Origin: Promethearchaeota archaeon
GTDB taxonomy: Archaea > Asgardarchaeota > Lokiarchaeia > Sigyniarchaeales > SOKP01
Length of the DNA stretch: 50,434 nt
Assembly: GCA_016930515.1 (NCBI GenBank)
Contig: JAFGGO010000106.1
Location: 1 to 50,434 of the forward strand
Direction: 5' to 3'
The notes under the pieces: generated by a model
Database searches by the model: none
What the model was told of the DNA's origin: nothing
Seen by the model: the letters and a program-made list of their open reading frames with translations, nothing else
In this document: positions 43,770 to 50,434 of the stretch, one piece after another
Numbering within the stretch: the stretch's first letter is position 1
Layout: each line of letters begins with the position of its first letter
Program-made: the position numbers and the translations under genes

Positions 43770-44759
43770 TTATATTTGTTCTAAAGGTAATATTTGTCGG
43801 GGTTCGTGTACTACTAATCCTTGAGCGTATTTCCGCAATAGAGGTATGAGACTAAGAAAATCCACCTTTTTAATGACTGTGTTTATTGCACACCATCCAT
43901 TGGAATCATCTCCAGCAAGTTTTGAGATCGTTGGTCGTTTTAATGCGGGCAGACTTGTCAAGATCTTGTCTAAATTTTCTTGCCTGACATTGAGAAAAAT
44001 GTGTAGCTTTTTTGATGCTTCTATCACACCCATTAAAAGTACTTTTAAATCCTTAATTTTTTCTCGCTTCCATTCGTCTTTTAAGGCGTTTTTATTTGCT
44101 ATGAGCACGGCCGTTGAGGTATCAATGATGTCCACAATCTTGAGATTATTTGCTTTTAGTGTTGATCCTGTTGATGTATTATCTATGATGACATCTACTT
44201 CTTCAGGTGGTTTTGCTTCGGTGGCACCAAACGATAAAAAGATTTTTACCTTCTCGTTTTCGCCCCAAGATTTCCACGGAGTGATAACTCGAGGTGGTTT
44301 ATTTCCATATAGCTTCTTGTATGTTTGGTTATTTTGAATGTAATTAAGAGAAAGAGTAAGATATTCTGTAGAAAATCTCAAGACTTTCTTATCTTCGGAA
44401 AACTTTTTTAAAACATCGTCGAGAGAGTTTGCATAATCCCAGGTGTTTGGGACGCAAAATACGATTTTTACACCACCAATTTCCAAATCTAAAATTACTT
44501 CAACATCTGCGTTTGTTTCTTTAACCCAATCTATTCCCGAGATCCCCAAATCAAATTCATCTTCACCCATGAGGTAATTTGGAATTTCTTGCGGTCTTAA
44601 TAATTTGATATAAATCTCTGGATCTCCAATAGTGGGTTTATAATCTCGACTTGATGAGAAGTTAAGTTTAAGTCCTGCTTGCTTGAAAAAATCGGATACT
44701 ACATCTTGCAAACTTCCTTTTGGAATGGTCAATTTTAAAAGTTTGTTATTTATTGACAT
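43770..44759 (-). CDS. hisG: ATP phosphoribosyltransferase, long form
   Basis: 329 residues. It catalyses the first step of histidine synthesis (ATP + PRPP). The N-terminal catalytic part begins LKLTIPKGSLQDVVSDFFKQAG, then FDLGISGIDW. The PRPP loop is in DNTSTGSTLKANNLKIVD. The C-terminal regulatory ACT-like domain (about 245-320, LLRKYAQGLVVHEP at the end) marks the long, histidine-feedback-inhibited form that needs no HisZ. An insertion of about 25 residues (around 150-185, with NKPPRVITPWKSWGENEK) between the two catalytic halves makes it longer than usual. It is first in the operon. Confidence 0.94.
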   Translation of the reverse strand: MSINNKLLKLTIPKGSLQDVVSDFFKQAGLKLNFSSSRDYKPTIGDPEIYIKLLRPQEIPNYLMGEDEFDLGISGIDWVKETNADVEVILDLEIGGVKIVFCVPNTWDYANSLDDVLKKFSEDKKVLRFSTEYLTLSLNYIQNNQTYKKLYGNKPPRVITPWKSWGENEKVKIFLSFGATEAKPPEEVDVIIDNTSTGSTLKANNLKIVDIIDTSTAVLIANKNALKDEWKREKIKDLKVLLMGVIEASKKLHIFLNVRQENLDKILTSLPALKRPTISKLAGDDSNGWCAINTVIKKVDFLSLIPLLRKYAQGLVVHEPRQILPLEQI

Positions 44760-44961
44760 TCGATATCGTTTAGTATCTATTTTTTTTAAAATTAATATGC
44801 AATATCTTACAAAGATTTTGAAATTTTTGATTTTTCTTGAAAATCCAAATACACGCCAACGCTGGTGTAAAACACTAATTTTTAAAAAGCTTTAATCTAC
44901 TAATAATATATATCAAATAAATTAGAACATATGAAGATTAATTTTTAATGGAGAAAATATC

Positions 44962-45786
44962 ATGCCACTGGCTTTAATGTTTCATGTAAAAGATGGAGGC
45001 GTTTCTGAGCCCGTAAAATGGAATAAAGACAACCTACAAGATGATCGATCCATCATCATTCTTGACGAGGGTTCATCTTCACTGTATTTGTGGCACGGAT
45101 CGAAACAAAGCCTTGTTCAACGTCGAACAGCCCTTAGACAAGCCCAATCCTTGAAGGGTCATGGATATACAATTGGAAAAAGCATTATCGGAAGAGATAC
45201 CAAGCAAATTATAGAAATCGACCAGAGAAAAATTGGAAGAGAACCTGAAACAACGAAAAATCACGACCAGCTTCAAGAAATTTTAAATAAAAAATTCAAG
45301 CAGGTTGACGAACTTGTAATCACCTTTCAATTAGAAGACACGAGTCCAACGATTTCAAAACCAAAAGTTAAAGCGCAAATTCAAACCATGAAAGCCGAGA
45401 GCACTTCAAAACAAACCTCGACGAAGCTTTCCAAACCAGTCGTTCAAGCAAAAGCAAAAGTTTCCGCCCCTTCATCACAGAGCACACCTAGAATGGCGAG
45501 CGAATATCAAGAACCTGTTAAACCCGCCTCGGCACAGCAAGAAAGAACGCTAGATCAAGCCAAGATTGGGATGCTCATAGCAAGTATATTACAAAAATAC
45601 GAGGACATATGGATTTCCAAAAAATCCGATGGAAGTTATAGCGTAGAGATGATGGACGGGCCAATATGTAGCTTTTCGATTTCAGGCGGTACAATTAATT
45701 TTTTGAGGAATAGTTTTAATGGAATATCGACAAATATAAAGAGCGAAATTCAGAAAAACTACGAAGATATGGCGAAATTATTGTAA
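44962..45786 (+). CDS. Single-domain gelsolin-like protein with C-terminal extra domain
   Basis: 274 residues. The N-terminal 105 residues resemble one gelsolin repeat: MFHVKDGGVSEP, RSIIILDEGSSSLYLWHGSKQSLVQRRTALRQAQSLK, and IIEID. That is the strand-helix core in which a DxG...LYLWxG phrase precedes a long helix. A flexible region rich in Ser, Thr, Lys, Pro and Gln (about 115-200) links to a separate C-terminal domain (about 205-270, KIGMLIASILQKYEDIWISKKSDGSYSVEMM). Asgard one-domain gelsolins with an extra domain bind actin and alter filaments. It stands next to a Rab-like GTPase, and a TATA-like region lies near 44903-44913. Confidence 0.82.
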   Translation: MPLALMFHVKDGGVSEPVKWNKDNLQDDRSIIILDEGSSSLYLWHGSKQSLVQRRTALRQAQSLKGHGYTIGKSIIGRDTKQIIEIDQRKIGREPETTKNHDQLQEILNKKFKQVDELVITFQLEDTSPTISKPKVKAQIQTMKAESTSKQTSTKLSKPVVQAKAKVSAPSSQSTPRMASEYQEPVKPASAQQERTLDQAKIGMLIASILQKYEDIWISKKSDGSYSVEMMDGPICSFSISGGTINFLRNSFNGISTNIKSEIQKNYEDMAKLL

Positions 45787-45945
45787 TTTTTTCTTCTTTT
45801 ATTTACTATTATTTTTAATCAAGTTAGCACTCAATATTATTCTTATAATCATAATTTTAATATGATACTCCTACTTTATTTTATTCATAATTTTCTGCAT
45901 AACAATTCTGTACAAGATAAGTAAAGATTAACTCAGGTGATATAG

Positions 45946-46485
45946 ATGCTTAACGCGGATGCAACATATAAAATAGCGATTTTCGGTGAAGGAGGCGTGG
46001 GTAAAACCACTCTAACTCAACGATATTTAACCGGTATTTTCAAATTGGACACTCAACTAACTATGGGTGCTGAAATTTTTATAAAATACTTGGACATCGA
46101 AGGTAAGAGAATAGTTTTACAGATCTGGGATTTTGGTGGCGAAGAGAGGTTTCGATTTTTATTACCTACTTACGCACACGGTTCAAACGGCGGAATATTC
46201 ATGTTTGATACTTCGCGATATTCGACTTTAACGAAGTTAGAAGGTTGGCTCGAGGTATTCCGGGAAGGATTAGGGGAACAAGGCAAAAAAATACCCGTGC
46301 TTCTCGTCGGTGGAAAAGTCGACCTGAGTCAAGATCAGCAGGTTTTTAGAGAAGACGCAATGAATCTGGTAAAATCTCATGAAATGTACGACTATCTCGA
46401 ATGCTCTGCTAAAACAGGACATAATGTATCTTTGATTTTTGAGTCGCTCGTTCGAAGAATCATGGAAAGAGTAGGTTTTCTCTAA
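45946..46485 (+). CDS. Rab-like small GTPase with altered G4 motif
   Basis: 179 residues. G1 GEGGVGKTTL, switch I with the Thr in QLTMGAEIF, G3 WDFGGEERFR (Glu where many have Gln), and G5 ECSAKTG. The G4 site reads GGKVDL instead of NKxDL, so the guanine-reading Asn is replaced by Gly while the Asp remains. Guanine affinity may be reduced. There is no prenylation cysteine. It has a good ribosome-binding site (AGGTGATATAG before ATG). It is downstream of the gelsolin-like gene and upstream of ligase on the same strand, so a link to membrane or actin control is an inference from position. Confidence 0.9.
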   Translation: MLNADATYKIAIFGEGGVGKTTLTQRYLTGIFKLDTQLTMGAEIFIKYLDIEGKRIVLQIWDFGGEERFRFLLPTYAHGSNGGIFMFDTSRYSTLTKLEGWLEVFREGLGEQGKKIPVLLVGGKVDLSQDQQVFREDAMNLVKSHEMYDYLECSAKTGHNVSLIFESLVRRIMERVGFL

Positions 46486-46521
46486 CCGTTCATTAATAAG
46501 TTAAAACTCAAGGAGAACATC

Positions 46522-48270
46522 ATGAAGTTCTTGGAAATTGCACGCCTTTTTTCAGATTTGGAAAACACATCGAAAAGGCTCGAGATGACAGAAATTCTGT
46601 CAAATTTTTTCCAAAACATAAAAGACGGAGGAGATTTCTCCGATTTAAATAAAGTAATGTACCTACTTCAAGGACAATTGACTCCAAACATGAAACAATT
46701 TCCAAAAATGGGAATAGCAGAAAAAATGATAATAGACGCCCTATCTATTCATTCGGGAGTGAGCAAATCTAAAATTGTCGAAATAAAAAATAAAAAAGGA
46801 GATGTGGGGCTCGCGGCAGAATTCATACTTGCCAGAAAAAAAAAGCAAAAATCACTTATTGATTTTGAATCGAAAGGCCAACAACAAGGTTCTCTGGATA
46901 TATCTGAAGTGTATTCAGAGTTCGAAAAAATTGCATTAACCCACGGTCCAAAATCAAGCGATATAAAGCTTGGAATTCTAAGAGGATTAATGAATGATCC
47001 ATTGGAAACAAAGTATTTAATTAGGATTATAATGTCTACATTAAGAGTCGGTGCATCTACCCAAACCATTATTGACGGATTAGCTCTGGGTTTCACTGGT
47101 TCAAAACAGAATAGAGACATTATTGAAAGGGCGTATAACCTCCATCCTGACTTGGGCGATATTGCAAGGATTTTAGCGGAAAGGGGTATTAACGAGATTA
47201 AGAATATCCAAATAGAATATGGGACGCCTATTAGGAATATGCTTGCATCAAGAGTACCATACACGGAGATTCCAGTGAAATTAGGAATACCATTTATCGC
47301 AGAATACAAGTTGGATGGAGAAAGGCTACAGATACATAAAATGGGAGAGAGAATAATGCTTTTTTCTCGACAGCTATTAGAGATTTCAGATCAATACCCC
47401 GATGTTTGTGAAATGATCAAACAAAATATTATAGCTAAAAATGTCATTCTTGAGGGAGAGGTTGTTGCAATGGATGCATTTTACGAACAAATGCTGCCTT
47501 TTCAAGTACTCAGCAAGAGACGGCGCAAGTACGATGTGGAAAACATTTCAAAAGAAATACCCGTGTGTGTGTTCTTGTTTGATTTATTAAAATTCGAAAG
47601 CGAATCTTATATTGATAAACCCTTGCCATCTCGGAGGAAAAAACTCGAAGAAATAACGAAAGAAAGGGAAGAGTTAAAGCTAGTTAATTCTGTTCAAGTT
47701 AAAGATGTTGAGGAATTGGTGTCTTTTTTCAACGAGGCCCGTAAAAAGGGAAACGAAGGAGTAATGACGAAATCTATCAAGGCAGATTCGGTATATCAAC
47801 CAGGGAACCGCGGGTTCTTGTGGATAAAATTAAAAGGCCTTGAAGGAGGCAAATTGCTTGATTCAGTCGATTTAGTAATAATTGGTGGATTTTACGGGGA
47901 GGGAAAACGTACAGGTGTTTTTGGTACCTATTTAGGCGCCGTGTATAACCCAGAGAAAGACGATTTCGAAGCATTTTCACGAGTTGGTGCAGGATTCTCC
48001 GATGACATGCTAAAATTATTATCGAGTGAAACAAAAAAGTTAAAATTAGAAAAAAAGCATAAAAAAGTCAATTGCGACGATAAACCAGATGTTTGGTTCA
48101 GTCCAGAGATAGTAATTGAAATCATTGGCGATGAAATAACATTAAGCAATAAATTCTCTTCCTTAGGATATTCAATGCGATTTCCTGTCTTTCAACGGCT
48201 CAGACAGGATAAAGGGCCAACAGATATAACTACCATTGATGAGATTGAAAATTTATACCAAAACCAATAA
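46522..48270 (+). CDS. lig: ATP-dependent DNA ligase
   Basis: 582 residues, standard length for archaeal/eukaryal replicative ligase I-type enzymes. The N-terminal DNA-binding domain covers about 1-230. The adenylation domain has motif I EYKLDGERLQIHK with nucleophilic K263, motif IIIa-like VCVFLFDLLKFES, motif IV EGVMTKS and motif V LWIKLK. The C-terminal OB domain has GEGKRTGVFGTYLGAVYNPE and SLGYSMRFPVFQRLRQDKGP. It seals nicks in replication and repair. An AAGGAGAA site precedes the ATG. It is the last gene of the plus-strand gelsolin/GTPase run. Confidence 0.97.
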   Translation: MKFLEIARLFSDLENTSKRLEMTEILSNFFQNIKDGGDFSDLNKVMYLLQGQLTPNMKQFPKMGIAEKMIIDALSIHSGVSKSKIVEIKNKKGDVGLAAEFILARKKKQKSLIDFESKGQQQGSLDISEVYSEFEKIALTHGPKSSDIKLGILRGLMNDPLETKYLIRIIMSTLRVGASTQTIIDGLALGFTGSKQNRDIIERAYNLHPDLGDIARILAERGINEIKNIQIEYGTPIRNMLASRVPYTEIPVKLGIPFIAEYKLDGERLQIHKMGERIMLFSRQLLEISDQYPDVCEMIKQNIIAKNVILEGEVVAMDAFYEQMLPFQVLSKRRRKYDVENISKEIPVCVFLFDLLKFESESYIDKPLPSRRKKLEEITKEREELKLVNSVQVKDVEELVSFFNEARKKGNEGVMTKSIKADSVYQPGNRGFLWIKLKGLEGGKLLDSVDLVIIGGFYGEGKRTGVFGTYLGAVYNPEKDDFEAFSRVGAGFSDDMLKLLSSETKKLKLEKKHKKVNCDDKPDVWFSPEIVIEIIGDEITLSNKFSSLGYSMRFPVFQRLRQDKGPTDITTIDEIENLYQNQ

Positions 48271-48288
48271 GAGTGTTTCTAAAATAGT

Positions 48289-49278
48289 TCAAATTTTGTC
48301 GTAAAATATTTTAAGGTCTTTATTTTCGTGCTTATTGTATTGAGTGGATTTAGGAACTGCACTTAAATGCAACTCCTTTAGAGAAGGAAGCTTATAAACA
48401 TTTTTAGACACAAAAGATAGCGGATTACCTTTTAAATTAAGATATTGTAGGGAATGTAATTGGATAATTACATCTGGAACTTTAGTTATGATGTTATATT
48501 CTAAAAAAAGACATTCAAGCCATTCAAGGGAAAATAAAGATTTTCTAAGAGCATTTATAGAATTATGAGAAAGATCCAAACATTTCAAGGATTTTAACTG
48601 ATTAATCCATGGAGGAATTGCCATAATTTGATTATATTTTAAGATTAATTTATTTAAGGAGGTTAGATTTTTTATAGGTTCAGGAACAGCAGTCAATTCT
48701 TTAAACGTAAAGTCCAATTCCACGATCAAGTTGTTTTGGATCTTGTATTTCAAACGCCAAAAAGACCTTTTTAATAAAGATAATGTGTAAGAATTTATCA
48801 ATATCTCTTTTAATTCAACAACACTCAAGGAATTAAGATATTCAGAACGAATTATTAACTCTGTTTCTTTAATTCTATGAATATCAGCAATTAGAAGGGG
48901 TTTATTTGACAGTTCATTTGATAAGCTACGAATTTGTACTAAAAGTGTTTTATATAGAATATTTAAACATTTATTCGAAGTTTCGTTGATAAAAGCCCAT
49001 TGAACGATTTTGGTTGACACCTCAAGAAATTTTTGACCTAAAATTTCAATTGTTATTATTCTAACATCTTCACTATTATCAGATATCAAGTGATTTTCCA
49101 GAAGATTAAGGAAACATTGATCATGTACTCCGATATTGTTCAAAAATTTAAATGCTTCCACTCTATCTTTTTCTTTATCGCTTTCCTCAATTATAGAAGA
49201 GAGTTGTTCGTAAGCAGAATGTTGATCGATCTTTTTATCAAGAAAATTATCATAAATTCTATGCGGAGTTAGAACCAT
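48289..49278 (-). CDS. HEAT-like/LRR protein C
   Basis: 329 residues, in the same family as the genes at 37.9-39.8 kb. An N-terminal HEAT-like solenoid (about 10-165, including AFKFLNNIG, LENHLISDNSEDVRIITIEILGQKFLEVSTKIVQWAFINE) is followed by the family linker (SYTLSLLKRSFWRLKYKIQNNLIVELDF). About five LRRs follow (LNKLILKYNQIMAIPPWINQLKSLKCLDLSHNSINALRKSLF..., LQYLNLKGNPLSF). The repeats are of the 23-residue plant/bacterial-like type with I/LPxxI/L spacing. It is separated from the next LRR gene by five bases, so the pair is co-transcribed. Confidence 0.87.
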   Translation of the reverse strand: MVLTPHRIYDNFLDKKIDQHSAYEQLSSIIEESDKEKDRVEAFKFLNNIGVHDQCFLNLLENHLISDNSEDVRIITIEILGQKFLEVSTKIVQWAFINETSNKCLNILYKTLLVQIRSLSNELSNKPLLIADIHRIKETELIIRSEYLNSLSVVELKEILINSYTLSLLKRSFWRLKYKIQNNLIVELDFTFKELTAVPEPIKNLTSLNKLILKYNQIMAIPPWINQLKSLKCLDLSHNSINALRKSLFSLEWLECLFLEYNIITKVPDVIIQLHSLQYLNLKGNPLSFVSKNVYKLPSLKELHLSAVPKSTQYNKHENKDLKIFYDKI

Positions 49279-49283
49279 CGCAT

Positions 49284-50414
49284 CTAACCAATTTGTTTAG
49301 TTTTATCGATTGCTAAAATATTTAATGATGATGTTGAATCGTGTTTAATGCCTTTAATATTAATTTCCATTTTATGTAAATCAACTTCATTCTTTAAAGA
49401 TTCTGATAATTTAATAATGTTATTTCCCCAAAGGTTTATTTCTTTAAGTGATTCTAGCGAACCAATCCATTTTGGAAGCGAAGTTAATGCATTCCAGCTT
49501 AAATTCAGGATTTCTAATGACTTTAAATTTCTTAAACAATCCGATATGGTTGAAATATTGTTATTTCTTAAATCCAATTTTCTTAGTGATGTCAATTTCC
49601 CTATTATTAACGGTATGCTATTTAAATTAGTATCGTGAAGGTCAAGTTCTTCAAGAGAATGAAGCGAACCAAACCACCTGGGCAAGATATTTAAGGATTT
49701 ATTTCGCCCTAAGCTTAATTTTTTCAGGTTATTCAAATTGCACATTGTATTGGGTAATAACTCCAAATTATTCGAGCCTAATTCAAGATTTTTTAAAGAA
49801 GATAATTCTCCGATCGAATTGGGAAGTTCAGTTATTTGATTTCCATATAGATCCAGCTTTTCGATAGATTTTAGAGCACCCAAAGACTCAGGAAGACGCT
49901 TTAATTTATTAGATCTTAAATCGAGGATTTTCAAAGATCTTAAGTCTCCTAAAGAATCAGGAATTATTTTTATATTATTATAGCGTAAATATAATTCTTC
50001 AAGCGATTTCAACGACATTAACGATTCAGGAAGTTGAGTCAATTTATTATAGCTAAAATCTAATTTTATTAAAGAACTTAAGCTTCCGATAGTTGGAGGG
50101 AGGTTCAATAACCTATTTATTCGTAAATTTAAGTTTTCCAGAAAATCAAGCCTACCAATAAATCGAGGTAATGTTTTCTGCGTATTTAAATGTTTCAAAT
50201 TGCTCCCAGAAGACAATAAACTAAGTTCAGACACCATTCCATTTTTAAGCGTCATGTTAACGCTTCCACATTGTTCTTCAAAATAGTCCACAATCCTGAA
50301 ATTTACTAGTAATTTTGCCAAGAATTTACCATTAATTTTCAAATTTTTCGTTCTTTCCAACTCATTTACAAAATATTGGCATTTTTTGTTTTTGATGTTA
50401 TGCAATTCTTCCAT
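49284..50414 (-). CDS. LRR protein D, mostly repeats, solenoid missing
   Basis: 376 residues. The HEAT-like part of its relatives is absent, but the family linker is still present near the N-terminus (LLVNFRIVDYFEEQCGSVNMTLKNGMVSELSLLS). About eleven tandem LRRs of 23 residues follow (LIKLDFSYNKLTQLPESLMSLKSLEELYLRYNNIKIIPDSL, LKILDLRSNKLKRLPESLGAL, LEILNLSWNALTSLPKWIGSL), like Shoc2/Ran-LRR-type proteins. The ATG lies 20 bases from the window edge, so upstream control is unseen and a longer N-terminus in another frame cannot be ruled out. It is probably a protein-binding scaffold. Confidence 0.85.
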   Translation of the reverse strand: MEELHNIKNKKCQYFVNELERTKNLKINGKFLAKLLVNFRIVDYFEEQCGSVNMTLKNGMVSELSLLSSGSNLKHLNTQKTLPRFIGRLDFLENLNLRINRLLNLPPTIGSLSSLIKLDFSYNKLTQLPESLMSLKSLEELYLRYNNIKIIPDSLGDLRSLKILDLRSNKLKRLPESLGALKSIEKLDLYGNQITELPNSIGELSSLKNLELGSNNLELLPNTMCNLNNLKKLSLGRNKSLNILPRWFGSLHSLEELDLHDTNLNSIPLIIGKLTSLRKLDLRNNNISTISDCLRNLKSLEILNLSWNALTSLPKWIGSLESLKEINLWGNNIIKLSESLKNEVDLHKMEINIKGIKHDSTSSLNILAIDKTKQIG

Positions 50415-50434
50415 TAATATATAATTTGAACGAT

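Noticed and set aside
1..50434. CRISPR arrays, insertion sequences or transposase genes
   Set aside because: No regularly spaced repeats and no transposase or Cas-like protein were seen anywhere in the window.

Overview
The window is AT-rich archaeal chromosome and most likely comes from an Asgard archaeon (Promethearchaeota). The evidence is the mix of archaeal information genes (uS11, uS4, uS13, eS25, histone, SerRS, ATP-dependent DNA ligase, an intron-containing tRNA-Ser, probable F420-pathway CofC) with eukaryote-like families. These include two Rab-like GTPases, a Rag/Arf-like GTPase with a C-terminal regulatory-type domain, a single-domain gelsolin-like protein, a Bud23-type rRNA methyltransferase, LRR/HEAT-like proteins and a ubiquitin-like sulfur carrier. 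The class within Asgard cannot be fixed from this window alone; the tailed histone is at least compatible with Heimdall/Hod-type lineages. All calls come from reading the sequence, without database searches.

Layout. 1-4.3 kb: a membrane-anchored double winged-helix regulator, a CcdA-like gene broken by two in-frame stops, MscL, and an FAD-linked oxidase. 4.5-7 kb: two tandem ribbon-helix-helix paralogs, then an AbrB-type antitoxin with a decayed PIN toxin. This toxin-antitoxin pair is flanked by a 46-bp direct repeat that is the 3' end of rps11, which suggests a small integrated or duplicated element. 6.9-9.2 kb: a minus-strand ribosomal cluster with two uS13 genes, one lacking the usual tail, then uS4 and uS11. 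9.4-14.3 kb: serS, a coiled-coil protein, CofC, a Rab-like GTPase and a TrmB regulator. 14.7-18.3 kb: a tailed histone, then a minus-strand run of HIT, DUF2299-like, unknown, DUF211, HAD and ThpR genes. 18.4-24.8 kb: a tandem paralog pair, an Fe-S protein, an ADP-forming acyl-CoA synthetase subunit, thioredoxin with a small regulator, and a coiled-coil zinc-ribbon protein.

25-37.8 kb is mostly plus strand. It holds two tandem membrane hexapeptide-repeat proteins coupled to a duplicated metallophosphoesterase, a ThiI-like protein with a degenerate PP-loop next to a ubiquitin-like sulfur carrier, a Rag-like GTPase, tRNA-Ser, eS25 and Bud23. It ends with a 1424-residue surface protein translationally coupled to a cytosolic longin-like/winged-helix protein. 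37.9-50.4 kb: two tandem pairs of HEAT-like/LRR paralogs bracket a zinc-ribbon protein with an apparent frameshift, a hisG-hisD-hisC operon, a gelsolin-like protein, a Rab-like GTPase and DNA ligase.

The strongest leads are: the receptor-like surface protein with its overlapping cytosolic partner; the HEAT/LRR family around cytoskeleton and GTPase genes; the second uS13; the ThiI-like/ubiquitin-like pair; the rps11-end repeat around the toxin-antitoxin remnant; and several genes broken by nonsense codons or single-base homopolymer changes, which are either real decay or assembly errors.
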